Assembly: GCA_050945275.1 (NCBI GenBank)
Contig: JBMNSQ010000001.1
Location: 1 to 45,637 of the forward strand
Source of the DNA: JAAYWY01 sp050945275
GTDB lineage: Bacteria; Bacillota; DTU030; DUMP01
Length of the DNA stretch: 45,637 nucleotides
Direction of reading: 5' to 3'
Below, in pieces: positions 25,312 through 33,803 of the stretch. The translations under genes and the position numbers were made by a program. How positions within the stretch are numbered: the stretch's first letter is position 1; every line of letters starts with the position of its first letter. Below the pieces are notes generated by a model. It was not told where the DNA came from, ran no database searches, and saw nothing but the letters and a program-made list of their open reading frames with translations.

Positions 25312-25770
25312 GTGCAAGAACCAGCGCAAAAAATAGTCCGCATAGGCCTCATTGCCGCCTTGTATGTGGTGGTAACCTATGCTTTTCAGGGTCTTAGCTT
25401 TTTGCCAACTCAGTTTCGCTTGGCCGAAGCCTTCTCCCTGCTCCCTATGCTATTTCCGGAAGCAGTTTGGGGAGTAGGGATCGGTTGTCTTATTGCTAAC
25501 TTATTAAGTCCGGCCGGACTAATTGACGTTGTGCTGGGAAGTCTTACTTCTGGGGTGGCTGCATACATAACCTACCGTTTCCGCTGGCACATTATCGGCT
25601 ACCTTGCCCCTATTATCCTAAACGCCATTGTTATAAGCACTTATCTACGTTTATTGGCCAATCTGCCTTATTGGGTAACAGCACTAAGCATTGCCTTTAG
25701 CCAAGCCGTGGTAGTACTTGGACTTGGGTTACCTTTACTGTGGTACCTTAGGCGCTGGCAACAACAGTAA
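25312..25770 (+). CDS. queT: QueT family queuosine precursor transporter (ECF S component type)
   Basis: A 152-residue membrane protein with five or six helices, member of the QueT family thought to bind preQ0/preQ1 for uptake through an ECF transporter. Family features are FLPTQFRLAEAFSLLPMLFP, GVGIGCLIANLLSPAG and DVVLGSLTSGVAAYITYR. GTG 25312 follows AAGGAGG. It is divergent from metK. No preQ1 riboswitch is evident upstream. A short QueG-like protein at 30 kb is also related to queuosine chemistry, though not linked to it. Confidence 0.9.
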   Translation: MQEPAQKIVRIGLIAALYVVVTYAFQGLSFLPTQFRLAEAFSLLPMLFPEAVWGVGIGCLIANLLSPAGLIDVVLGSLTSGVAAYITYRFRWHIIGYLAPIILNAIVISTYLRLLANLPYWVTALSIAFSQAVVVLGLGLPLLWYLRRWQQQ

Positions 25771-25885
25771 CATCGCTGGTTATGCCCACAGCCACAGGTC
25801 CTTGCAACTGATATTGTTTCCTTAAGAAATGGAGCCAGGTCATATGTAGCAGCATATGCTAACAAAAAGAGAGGAGCGTGTGCTG

Positions 25886-26428
25886 ATGGCAACCTGGCAA
25901 ATACGACCAGGAGATACCTTTCACCAAATTGCCCGTATCCACGGTGTATCTGTGGGGACACTTATGGCTGCCAACCCTGGTCTTGACCCGCAAAATCTTT
26001 TGGTCGGCCAAATAATTACTATTCCTCAACCAGATGGAGGGTCCGACCCCAGCAGCGACAACCCTGAATGCCCAAGTGGAGTGTTTTGGGTAGTAGCCGC
26101 AGGCGACACACTCTATAGTATTGCCCAAGCTTCCGGCGTAAATTTAGCCGATCTTAGAGCCGCCAACCCACAGGTAAATCCTTTTGATTTAAGAGTCGGC
26201 CAAAAGTTGTGTTTACCGTTAACAGGAGGGAGTATTGTGCCACCAGAAATACCGCCCTGTCCGAGCGGTATTTTTTGGGTAGTGGAGCCTGGAGACACAT
26301 TATTTAAGATAGCTCAAGCCACTGGCTTTACCCTAAATGAAATACTAGCAGTAAATCCGGGTCTGGATCCTAACAACCTTAGGCCTCGGACCAATATTTG
26401 TCTACCCGAAGGAGGGTTGCTGCCCTAA
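25886..26428 (+). CDS. Triple LysM domain protein
   Basis: A 180-residue protein composed of three LysM repeats (about 2-48, 63-108, 124-170). Each has the x(V/I)xxGDTxxxIA start, such as WQIRPGDTFHQIA, FWVVAAGDTLYSIAQ and FWVVEPGDTLFKIAQ, and ends near LxVGQxxxxP. The linkers share CPSGVFW/CPSGIFW. There is no signal peptide or catalytic domain, as in SafA- or SpoVID-type spore envelope proteins, so a spore coat role is plausible but not shown. ATG 25886 follows GAGAGGAG; GTG 25880 is also possible. Confidence 0.92.
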   Translation: MATWQIRPGDTFHQIARIHGVSVGTLMAANPGLDPQNLLVGQIITIPQPDGGSDPSSDNPECPSGVFWVVAAGDTLYSIAQASGVNLADLRAANPQVNPFDLRVGQKLCLPLTGGSIVPPEIPPCPSGIFWVVEPGDTLFKIAQATGFTLNEILAVNPGLDPNNLRPRTNICLPEGGLLP

Positions 26429-26442
26429 AGTGCGTTTCGGGC

Positions 26443-27669
26443 CTAAACGAAATATAGATATAGTATAACACCCAGACCCAACACTACTGCTTCTGATACA
26501 GCGACCCTAAGCCACACTTTGCCGGCATTAGCACTAAAGTAAGTGGTGGATAGGGGAAAACATAAATGCAGCGGTGACAACATTAGACCTGATTTGCCAG
26601 CAGCATAGGCTAATGCAGCCCACTTGGCATTAACAGTTCCGGAAACTGCCAGCAAACCGTGAATCAGGGGAAAGCTAATACCTACCAGTCCCGAGCTGGA
26701 TCCAGTTAATAGTCCGGCGAAAAAAGGCAACGCCATAATAGCAACTAACGGACTGATACCCATAGTCGCAAAGACCTCGGGCATGGCACTTACAGCTCCG
26801 CTGGCTTCTAAGATGCTACGAAAAGCCATAATGGCCATAATGGTTAATATGATATCCGATTCTCTTAGGACCTTAAGCAAATGAAGTATATCACCCTTGC
26901 TATAACGGTAGTTGACAAATAAAATCAATAAAACAAGCCCAGTAGCTAAGGCTACGTTAATTTTAACAATAAGGACAAGCCCAATGATAGTTGTGATAGG
27001 CCAAGCTTCTTTCAAAAAGGCTACCCAAGCCTGCCAGCGGTTACTTCTCGCAACCACTTGAGTAAGTTCCATCCCCACAGACTTTATCCCATGAAAACCT
27101 ACAATAGCACCTACCACCACTGTGAACAAAGAAAAAGGTAGGCCCCAGGTAATAAAAGGCCCTAAATCCATTTCCAAGATACTACCTACCAACACCACTC
27201 CCGGGTACAGTGGAACCCAATACTCCAAAGAATGGCGGAACCAGTAATTGAGATAACCCTTACGTTCAGCATCGGCTGCCAAACCGGCACTGGCCTGATC
27301 TACCATGGGGCAAGAAATAACCGCTCCCCCAAGCGACGGCAATAGACCCATAAAGGCTGGCAAAGTGGCAACCGCAACCCGCGGATCGGGCAGGGCTTCT
27401 TGGGCCCGATCTACTAAACGCTGCATTATTTCTTGTTCTTCCATTACGCGTTCTAGAACCATTACGGCCGCCAGAGTTAGTACCAATGTAATCGTAGCCG
27501 GGCTGAGGAGGCCAAGCAGTATATGCTTAACTATAGCTGGGGGTCCAAAGCCAAACAATAGACCTAGCACCAGAGCAGCAGTGGACATTACATAGATCAG
27601 TTTCACCCGTCGAATAATGAGTAGCGCCATCCAAACGGCAGTCAAGGCTAATTTAGCCATAGAATCCAT
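26443..27669 (-). CDS. DUF401 family integral membrane protein
   Basis: A 408-residue protein with about eleven membrane segments, of the DUF401 (TIGR00529) family, distantly related to anion transporters, function unknown. Recognisable stretches are LPAFMGLLPSLGGAVISCPM, YWFRHSLEYWVPLYPGVVL and FFAGLLTGSSSGLVGISFPL, followed by SGLMLSPLHLCFPLSTTYF. I chose ATG 27669, with AGAGGAAG upstream at slightly long spacing; ATG 27690 is an alternative without a good SD. It converges with the LysM gene, only 14 bases separating the two stops. Confidence 0.87.
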   Translation of the reverse strand: MDSMAKLALTAVWMALLIIRRVKLIYVMSTAALVLGLLFGFGPPAIVKHILLGLLSPATITLVLTLAAVMVLERVMEEQEIMQRLVDRAQEALPDPRVAVATLPAFMGLLPSLGGAVISCPMVDQASAGLAADAERKGYLNYWFRHSLEYWVPLYPGVVLVGSILEMDLGPFITWGLPFSLFTVVVGAIVGFHGIKSVGMELTQVVARSNRWQAWVAFLKEAWPITTIIGLVLIVKINVALATGLVLLILFVNYRYSKGDILHLLKVLRESDIILTIMAIMAFRSILEASGAVSAMPEVFATMGISPLVAIMALPFFAGLLTGSSSGLVGISFPLIHGLLAVSGTVNAKWAALAYAAGKSGLMLSPLHLCFPLSTTYFSANAGKVWLRVAVSEAVVLGLGVILYLYFV

Positions 27670-27727
27670 GATATACCATCTTCCTCTCATGTAATGTCTA
27701 ATGCAGTATTTATTTTTTTAAGCGCTG

Positions 27728-28273
27728 CTAATGCAACATCTGGGTTCGCAACTTACGACGATGAAGCTCCCTGATGTCACTGAAAATGCCCCGGTAAGAT
27801 GACGTCGCATAGTCCGGGTATGTCCAAGGCCAAGGTTCAAACTGGCCATTAACATAATGAAGTGTAACTTCTCCGTAAATGCCTTGTCCCAGGTATAACC
27901 GGTGGGCATGGTCCTTAGTGGTAGCTAAGACTAATTTTGCTAACGTTACGTAGCCCACATCAATATTTACTCGGCGGCGTTCATTCAGGCTCCAGGTAGT
28001 TTCCAAGGTATTACTCCATACCTTAAAGGCTGGCAGCTCTGCTGGATCTTTTAGACTATCAAAGGCGAATACCATCCGTTTAAGATCCGGGCCCATTTCT
28101 TGCGTATAATAGACGGTGTGGACAAACGGCAATTTTTCGCTTTTATAGATGCATTTTCCCAATTGACCGATTAACTCCGACTCTACCATCGTAAACATAT
28201 TATCGTCACCAGTAAATACGCTGGCGATAGGTGTCACCTTTTCCGGTGTCTTAATCTGTCCCAACGGAATCAT
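27728..28273 (-). CDS. DUF4416 family protein
   Basis: A 181-residue cytosolic protein of the DUF4416 family, conserved in anaerobic bacteria without an assigned activity. Typical blocks are GQIKTPEKVTPIASVFTG, YYTQEMGPDLKRMVFAF and RRRVNIDVGYVTLAKLVLAT, ending with YVNGQFEPWPWTYPDYAT. The start is uncertain. ATG 28273 has GGGAAGGG immediately adjacent, while TTG 28264 (giving MGQIKTPEKV, the usual family N-terminus) has that SD at proper spacing. A weak sigma-H-like pair (28339-28312) lies upstream. Confidence 0.85.
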   Translation of the reverse strand: MIPLGQIKTPEKVTPIASVFTGDDNMFTMVESELIGQLGKCIYKSEKLPFVHTVYYTQEMGPDLKRMVFAFDSLKDPAELPAFKVWSNTLETTWSLNERRRVNIDVGYVTLAKLVLATTKDHAHRLYLGQGIYGEVTLHYVNGQFEPWPWTYPDYATSSYRGIFSDIRELHRRKLRTQMLH

Positions 28274-28370
28274 CCCTTCCCAATACAATAGCAGCTATTT
28301 TGCTAATAATAATTCGCCGGGTCCAACCACTTTTCTTTTTTATTCTAGTGTAACAACGATAAAAGTGCAA

Positions 28371-28398
28371 ACAGAGGTTGTTGTTTCACAACCCCTGT
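28371..28398 (-). terminator. Terminator after the two-P-loop ATPase gene
   Basis: ACAGGGGTTGT pairs with ACAACCTCTGT (one G-U), an 11-bp stem with a 6-nt loop. An A-rich 5' flank and TTTGCACTTTT follow on the minus strand. Confidence 0.65.
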
Positions 28399-28444
28399 TT
28401 TATAGATACACAAAGAGCAACTACTACTTCTATAGTGTTTCTTC

Positions 28445-29572
28445 TTACAGACTTGGTTGGGGTACTTCTAGCAAAGCTTTCGCGATATCCATAATCTGCT
28501 GACCAATTCGCTCACGAAGACGGGCTAGGGCTTCAAAATCCATATATGGCGCGTAATACTGCTCCATCCGATCATGAATGTGCTTGGCAGCACTGATAAA
28601 ACTAATAGCTCGATTAAATAAGCCGAAAAACATTTCTTGGTTCTCTGCAATAATAGCAGCGTACTTTTTCTCAACCGCTGGATCCAGGGCCTGATCCATA
28701 TTGACCACGACATCGTCGGCCCCGGCACTGTACACATGGGGCTCGATAGATTTGGTCAGCGCTACATCAAGTTTTGGTATAACTACCTGCTCCACTTTTT
28801 CGGGGTTTAAGGGGCAATGATACAATTCCACATCATAGCCACGCTCTAACGCAGCCTGCGCCACCTTGCCAATAAGCACCGACTTCCCTGTGCCCGGTTT
28901 ACCTGAGATAACATATTTCCTGGAACAAGGGCCTATCACAGTCTCGAGATGATCTACCATACCATCCGGAGTGATAGCTCGAGCAAATAAATGTCGGTCG
29001 CGGCCAACACGAACCGTAACCGGTTCGGCATCCAAAATATCGTGGATTATGGCTGCTGCCTGCTGATTGGCCCAACCAAAGTTCATTCCTTCGATATTGG
29101 CCTCTTCCCAGTCGCGATAAATTATCTGAGCAGCTTTCAAAAAGCGGTATGCCCGGGTAAAAGTACGACTAGACTCTTTGTTTAATGCTATAAGTTCCTT
29201 CTTATGATTGCGAATCCTGTGTTCATCCCAATAGTCACCGAAGTAGATTATTTCTTCTACCGCCCCTGGTAACTTAGGATCCAGTGTATGAGGCGCCATC
29301 CCATCAATAATGGCTATCCCGGGCTCAGGAAACACAATACCATCTAATGAACCGTTGTCAGATGAACAGCAGTGGAACTCCGCGTCCAAACCCTGCTTGA
29401 TTAAGGAATCAGCTATAGAACGCATAAAGGTAGACTTGCCAACACCGGGACCACCTTTAAGGATGAAGATACGGGTAGCATCAGAGGGAATGATGTAGTC
29501 ATAAAAGGAATAAAAACCCTCCGCCGTATTACACCCTGGAAAGACTTTCTTGATTCTGCCACAGGCAGTCAA
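28445..29572 (-). CDS. PRK06851-type ATPase with two P-loops
   Basis: A 375-residue cytosolic protein with an internal duplication of an ATP-binding half. The first Walker A is GGPGVGKST (40-48) and the second ISGKPGTGKSV (about 230-240). A shared pattern follows each (DAEFHCCSSDNGSLDGIVFP; DVELYHCPLNPEKVEQVVIP), ending with FYSFYDYI-type family features near the N-terminus. Function is unknown. The start is TTG 29572, preceded by AAAGGAGG; the frame extends upstream to 29623 but those codons lie before the SD. Each half could be a kinase-like or regulatory module. Confidence 0.82.
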   Translation of the reverse strand: MTACGRIKKVFPGCNTAEGFYSFYDYIIPSDATRIFILKGGPGVGKSTFMRSIADSLIKQGLDAEFHCCSSDNGSLDGIVFPEPGIAIIDGMAPHTLDPKLPGAVEEIIYFGDYWDEHRIRNHKKELIALNKESSRTFTRAYRFLKAAQIIYRDWEEANIEGMNFGWANQQAAAIIHDILDAEPVTVRVGRDRHLFARAITPDGMVDHLETVIGPCSRKYVISGKPGTGKSVLIGKVAQAALERGYDVELYHCPLNPEKVEQVVIPKLDVALTKSIEPHVYSAGADDVVVNMDQALDPAVEKKYAAIIAENQEMFFGLFNRAISFISAAKHIHDRMEQYYAPYMDFEALARLRERIGQQIMDIAKALLEVPQPSL

Positions 29573-29679
29573 TACATTCGCCTCCTTTACGTTTTGGATA
29601 GTTCCGGACACCCTTAACATCATATTAAGTCTATCTCCTCAATGCTCCTTTTACCGCTAAAAGGATTGCCACACGTAAA

Positions 29680-29704
29680 ACCGGGGCACCTCCTTGGCCC
29701 CGGT
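29680..29704 (-). terminator. GC hairpin terminator after the lplA remnant
   Basis: ACCGGGGC and GCCCCGGT form an 8-bp stem, followed on the minus strand by TTTTACG. The 9-nt loop reads CAAGGAGGT, an SD-like sequence with no start codon after it. Confidence 0.75.
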
Positions 29705-29762
29705 GAAACCTCGTATAGACAATCTTAGAGTGGTCTATGTTACCCATAAGCTCTAATTGAAA

Positions 29763-29903
29763 CTAACAAAAAAGTACATAGTACAGTACCCTTGTCACCG
29801 TTAAAATATAGCTCTCCGTCCGATCTAGATAGCACAGCACGTATTCTTCCACAGCCATGTTATAGTAGCAATCATAATTATCATCGTTAGGAATATATAG
29901 CAT
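29763..29903 (-). pseudogene. N-terminal remnant of lipoate-protein ligase A
   Basis: The 46-residue frame MLYIPNDDNYDCYYNMAVEE continues YVLCYLDRTESYIL and then loses similarity (TVTRVLYYVLFC, stop). The first part matches the conserved LplA N-terminus (start, DPYFNLALEEYLL, then YFxLW). The lipoyl-binding and ATP motifs that should follow, such as GRNQN, are absent here and in nearby frames. No good SD precedes it. It is a gene fragment rather than an active ligase, judged by partial similarity only. Confidence 0.6.
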
Positions 29904-29943
29904 TGTACAGTCTCGCCTGCCCTTTAGGCCTTGGCTCTGGATT

Positions 29944-30699
29944 TCAATTTGCTGCTGGGTTAACGAATGAACACGGAAGGCCCACCAGACATTTGCCGCA
30001 AACATCGGCTAAACCGAGATCGCGATAACGAACTGCATTTTCCCGGCACATAGCATAACATCTTTGCCGATAAAACGTCTCTGTACTCAAAGCATCATTC
30101 ACACAGCGCCGAGCACAGATACCGCAACTACCATCTAGCTTATAGAGGCAATACTCCCTGTCCACACGTGGTGTCGGCTGAGCAGCTACATTGGTTACTA
30201 TGGTTCCTACCCGACCGCAGCAACCTCGGGCCGTTATTAGCATGTTATTGAGTCCGAATTTGCCCAAGTTAGCAATATAAGCCACATGCCTATGGGACCA
30301 TTCACTTATGAGCTTCACTTTATCGAAATTATGTGTTGGCGGAATTACCGCCCCCTTGTACCCATGCTTTTCTAGCTCTCGGACTAACGCTGCATTAAGA
30401 TCAGCAATGAGAGTATTAGTTTCAATATAAGCCACTGCCCAGGCACGTGAACTCTCTCTGCCAGAAATATTGCCTTCCGCTACTGGTCGTGTAAACGGCA
30501 CAAAATATGCAACTACTGTTCGGGCATCAGGTAGAAAGTCAGTTGGAAGAGCATGTGATGAACTAATAATCTTCTTTAGTTCACCAAACAATGGATCCAA
30601 GGCATCGCCATAAGCTACTAGTGGCGCTAACCAAGTTGTAACAGTACCTTTCTTGGCAGGATAAGAACGAACATAATCAGTAATGAACGATTCTATCAA
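29944..30699 (-). CDS. QueG-like epoxyqueuosine reductase family Fe-S protein
   Basis: A 251-residue protein resembling the Fe-S half of epoxyqueuosine reductase and corrinoid-dependent reductases. Cys-rich C-terminus: CLYKLDGSCGICARRC, then CYAMC and CGKCLVGLPC, enough for two [4Fe-4S] clusters. The middle has HVAYIANLGKFGLNNMLITA, a QueG-like pattern. It is shorter than QueG (about 380) and lacks the C-terminal HEAT-like part, so queuosine reduction itself is doubtful. The ATG at 30699 lacks an obvious SD. It lies between the M29 peptidase and the lplA remnant. Confidence 0.82.
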   Translation of the reverse strand: MIESFITDYVRSYPAKKGTVTTWLAPLVAYGDALDPLFGELKKIISSSHALPTDFLPDARTVVAYFVPFTRPVAEGNISGRESSRAWAVAYIETNTLIADLNAALVRELEKHGYKGAVIPPTHNFDKVKLISEWSHRHVAYIANLGKFGLNNMLITARGCCGRVGTIVTNVAAQPTPRVDREYCLYKLDGSCGICARRCVNDALSTETFYRQRCYAMCRENAVRYRDLGLADVCGKCLVGLPCSFVNPAAN

Positions 30700-30823
30700 G
30701 CGCCTTATTTTTCTCCCCCCGATACTCCCTTGTTTGCTCTTTCATATTTACTACCGCTAGGAGCTAAATTCCTGCATTGTTCAGGTTATATCTAATAAGC
30801 GCATGTTCAACCCAGAAAGCAAA

Positions 30824-30846
30824 GAAGACAGACCGCGTCTGCCTTC
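30824..30846 (-). terminator. Hairpin after the M29 aminopeptidase gene
   Basis: A 10-bp stem with one G-U (GAAGGCAGAC/GTCTGTCTTC) and a 3-nt loop, followed by TTTGCTTTC on the minus strand. The U-run is weak. Confidence 0.5.
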
Positions 30847-30926
30847 CTTTAACATATTACTCCTCAAAATTACCACGCGGTGTCCGCACCACAATAAATG
30901 AAACATCTCCTGCCATTCTGAAGAAA

Positions 30927-31877
30927 TCAGATTAGGATCCTACCGCCGCTTAGCACATGTTCCCCGTCCAAATAAAGGTTCGGGTTCATAATGATCCCAT
31001 CCACGTGGATACCAGCAGCGACTGTGCCTCCAAAGCCATCATTACTGCCCAAAGCTATGTGTACTGTGCCATACACTTTCTCGTCTTCTAACACTATGCC
31101 GATAATGCGGGCTCCTTCGTTAGTACCGATGCCCAGCTCTGCCAGATTGCGAGCCAACGGATTATCTCCCAGCATAGCCAGCAGGCGCTCTTGATCCGGG
31201 CCTTCGGCCGCTATCAGCTGTCCTTGGGCAAAGGTTAGCTTTAGCGGCCCTACCAATTCACCTAAACCAGCAAAGGAACCATCGACAATAACTGTGCCTT
31301 CTGCTGTCCCTTCTAGCGGAGCAATAAACGCTTCTCCGGCCGGTAAATTGCCAAATGATCCTTTTTCACGGCACATACCGGAACAAGCAGCAGCGGAGCG
31401 ACCGGCCAATGACATAGTGAGGTGACAACCATCTTTTTCAATAACCGCTTCCTCAGCTGCTGTCAACCTGTCAGCCAATTTCCTCGCCAAAGCAGCTACC
31501 TTGGCATAATCGGCCTGCATAGCACCACCACCAAACATTTCTTCCCTAATACCAGGCATGGTAGCTATTCTTACACCAGCCGCCGTTGCTTTGCGGCGAG
31601 CCTGAGTGTGGCTCAAAGAATCGGCGGTCGCGGCAATCACTACGTCTGCTGTGGCCATTGCTTGGGCCACCGCTTGGGTTGGCTCAGCCCCACTTCGGCC
31701 TGTAGGTTGTATGCGCATTAGTATTACTTTTGCTCCTAATTCATCGCCAGCCGTAAACAAAGCCTCACCAATTGCCAAGGTACTCTTATCAACCACTATA
31801 AGCAGCTGCTCACCGGCTTTAAGTGCCATGTTTTGCTGCAGCAAACCCCGAGCAATGTCTACTGTAGACTTTTCCAT
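30927..31877 (-). CDS. M29 family aminopeptidase
   Basis: A 316-residue cytosolic metallopeptidase of the M29 (thermophilic aminopeptidase) family that removes N-terminal residues from peptides. Metal ligand regions are NLPAGEAFIAPLEGTAEGTV, with its two Glu, and YGTVHIALGSNDGFGG plus AGIHVDGIIMNPNLYLDG near the C-terminus. ATG 31877 follows GAAAGGGG. It is followed by a QueG-like gene and preceded by a sigma-H-like promoter. It would feed amino acids into fermentation. Confidence 0.92.
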   Translation of the reverse strand: MEKSTVDIARGLLQQNMALKAGEQLLIVVDKSTLAIGEALFTAGDELGAKVILMRIQPTGRSGAEPTQAVAQAMATADVVIAATADSLSHTQARRKATAAGVRIATMPGIREEMFGGGAMQADYAKVAALARKLADRLTAAEEAVIEKDGCHLTMSLAGRSAAACSGMCREKGSFGNLPAGEAFIAPLEGTAEGTVIVDGSFAGLGELVGPLKLTFAQGQLIAAEGPDQERLLAMLGDNPLARNLAELGIGTNEGARIIGIVLEDEKVYGTVHIALGSNDGFGGTVAAGIHVDGIIMNPNLYLDGEHVLSGGRILI

Positions 31878-31941
31878 TTTTAGGCCCCTTTCAATTCAGT
31901 TAGAATAAAACAAGACCACGTACTTTACGGTTTACTCTTAA

Positions 31942-31969
31942 ATTCGTCTTCTCCTGAGGTAAGTCCTTT
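31942..31969 (-). promoter_or_regulatory. Candidate sigma-H promoter of the M29 aminopeptidase
   Basis: AAAGGACTT (31969-31961), a 12-bp spacer and GACGAAT (31948-31942), followed by TT. Only one W position deviates. The leader to ATG 31877 would be about 58 bases. Confidence 0.5.
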
Positions 31970-32030
31970 TCGTTTACTATATAACTTAAACTGTACCCCA
32001 ATTTGAAATACAGCCTTTAGTCTTTATCGT

Positions 32031-32819
32031 TCAGCGCAACAAAGCAAAAATTAAAATCAATACTGCTAGAGCGAACCGATACACAGCAAAAACAAAGTAA
32101 CTTCCTCGGCGTAAATATTGCAACAAAAAACGAATAGACAAATAGCCAACTACAGCTGCCGTGAGCACGCCAGCTATAAACGGCAAATCAACCATGGCTA
32201 GCCTAAGGTGGCGCAATTTATATACAGCTGCCCCCGCAATGATGGGAACCGATAAGAGGAAAGAGAAACGGGCTGCTGTCTCCCGCTTCATACCTGCTAT
32301 CAGGCCAGCAGTCATGGTGATTCCCGAACGAGAGACACCAGGGACAATAGCCAGGGCTTGGGAAATGCCTACCAAAATGCTGTCACGCCAAGTCAGATCT
32401 TCGATCTGGCGCATCTTCCGACCTTTTAGATCAGCCCACCATAAAAGAAGGCCTAATGTGGCCAGCGTCCAGACGATAACAAATGGACTTCTAAAAACAG
32501 TCTCTGCCTGCTCTTCAAATAAATATCCGAAAACAGCACCAGGAACTGACGCTGCTGCCAGATACCAAAACAGCTTCCCATCTCTACTACGGGGCTCGGT
32601 CAAACCAAAGTAGACTATTTCCAAAAGTTCGCGCCAAAAGAAAACAATTACGGCTAACATTGTACCAACATGGAGTGCCACATCAAACACTAACCCTGAG
32701 TCAGGCCAATCGAATAACCACGGCATTAGCACCAAGTGAGCCGAACTGGAAATGGGCAAAAATTCCCCTAACCCCTGCACAATACCCAATACTACCGCTT
32801 GTAGAAGATTCATGTACAC
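32031..32819 (-). CDS. uppP: Undecaprenyl-diphosphatase UppP (BacA)
   Basis: A 262-residue membrane enzyme with about eight helices that dephosphorylates undecaprenyl pyrophosphate outside the membrane to recycle the lipid carrier for peptidoglycan. The catalytic blocks are VLGIVQGLGEFLPISSSAHL and GVSRSGITMTAGLIAGM. The ATG at 32819 follows GAGGAGAG. Over-expression gives bacitracin resistance in other species. It is flanked by an ECF-type gene and the M29 peptidase without clear operon linkage. Confidence 0.96.
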   Translation of the reverse strand: MYMNLLQAVVLGIVQGLGEFLPISSSAHLVLMPWLFDWPDSGLVFDVALHVGTMLAVIVFFWRELLEIVYFGLTEPRSRDGKLFWYLAAASVPGAVFGYLFEEQAETVFRSPFVIVWTLATLGLLLWWADLKGRKMRQIEDLTWRDSILVGISQALAIVPGVSRSGITMTAGLIAGMKRETAARFSFLLSVPIIAGAAVYKLRHLRLAMVDLPFIAGVLTAAVVGYLSIRFLLQYLRRGSYFVFAVYRFALAVLILIFALLR

Positions 32820-32888
32820 TCTCCTCGGTTATACTGTTCCCTCCCCTGATTCTAGCTACACCAGTAGCATTTGGCAAGCACGACTGTT

Positions 32889-33422
32889 TTATTTTATTCC
32901 GAAATTATCTTTTCCCGGTAAAATCAACGATAAAACCGCCGTTGCCAACCAACCACCAATTAAGGCTGTCACCAATTGCGGCCAACTAAAAGAAAATGAT
33001 AGCGCTTGGATTACCGGTGGATTTAGGGTAACCACCCTAAATAGTACCCTAACAGCAACAAACAAAAACCCGGACTTGCTCAATGAGCCTACGATAACTC
33101 CTAGCCCCGAGCCTCGTTTTTGAATCAAGGCGTAAAAAATGACGATTATAGCATTACCGGTCGCTACGATCGGTATCAGGGGCAAAATAGGTGCTAAGTG
33201 TCCTTGTAAAAAAGCAACAATAGGAGCCACAACAGAGATTATCACACCGCCCAAGATACCAACCGTTCCTGCCGCTACAATCAAGGTCGCATTCACTAAC
33301 GAACCAACAACGAATACGGACACCGGTTTCGGCATCGGAATAAACTGGCGTAACATCTGAAACACCAGCGTAAGTGCTAAGAGCAGCGCCGTCCGGGTCC
33401 AAAACCTTGTACTTTCCTTCAT
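32889..33422 (-). CDS. ECF transporter S component-like membrane protein
   Basis: A 177-residue protein with five or six membrane helices. The start WTRTALLLALTLVFQMLRQF, then VGSLVNATLIVAAGTVGILGG and HLAPILPLIPIVATGNAIIV, resemble substrate-binding S units of ECF vitamin transporters. The substrate is not recognisable and the energising EcfA/EcfT units are not in the window. ATG 33422 follows GAAGGAGG. A sigma-A promoter lies 66-96 bases upstream. Confidence 0.8.
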   Translation of the reverse strand: MKESTRFWTRTALLLALTLVFQMLRQFIPMPKPVSVFVVGSLVNATLIVAAGTVGILGGVIISVVAPIVAFLQGHLAPILPLIPIVATGNAIIVIFYALIQKRGSGLGVIVGSLSKSGFLFVAVRVLFRVVTLNPPVIQALSFSFSWPQLVTALIGGWLATAVLSLILPGKDNFGIK

Positions 33423-33803
33423 TCTAAGTTCCTCCTTCTGCTCAGCTCATGGCCTTGCGGTCAGCATCCAGCTAGCAACTGATACATAATTATAGTCCGA
33501 ACAAAGGACGAATGTAAATAAGTAAACCTTCTCTATCTGTTTCTAGCTAATAACAAAAAATCAACTCCAATCACGGCATAATTTTAGTACGACCTTAAAT
33601 GGACGTGAAGACACAATATAAATCTAAAGCACGAGCTACAACACATTTACAATGAACCAAAGAACAAAAACTCCCGGGTAATAATAACAAAAGTGCATTG
33701 TTATTTTTAGCAGGAAAAAATGGCGATAAGGAAGAAATGTCTTTATGTTGGCAAGCTTAATACACATTTGTTCAATATTATTCTCAGTGGAGGATAGATA
33801 GCT
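33423..33803. other. Divergent intergenic region between the ECF S gene and the acyltransferase gene
   Basis: A 381-base gap. On the minus strand TTTACA (33518-33513), an 18-bp spacer and TATAAT (33494-33489) form a good promoter for the ECF gene. On the plus strand GCAGGAAAA (33710-33718), a 12-bp spacer and GAAGAAA (33731-33737) are a near match to sigma-H before the acyltransferase gene. I see no riboswitch or conserved RNA. Confidence 0.5.
33489..33518 (-). promoter_or_regulatory. Sigma-A promoter of the ECF S component gene
   Basis: -35 TTTACA (33518-33513), 18-bp spacer, -10 TATAAT (33494-33489). The leader would be about 60 bases and no regulatory fold is obvious. Confidence 0.6.

Noticed and set aside
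25080..25352. A 90-codon minus-strand open frame upstream of metK
   Set aside because: It coincides with the metK promoter and SAM-I aptamer; the translation is of riboswitch consensus sequence and has no homology signal.
25853..25861. CATATGCTA as a sigma-E/sigma-K type -10 for the LysM gene
   Set aside because: No matching -35 at the right distance, and the resulting leader would be very short.
29680..29704. The SD-like AAGGAGGT in a hairpin loop as a translational switch
   Set aside because: No start codon follows at usable distance and the stem is followed by a U-run, so a plain terminator explains it.
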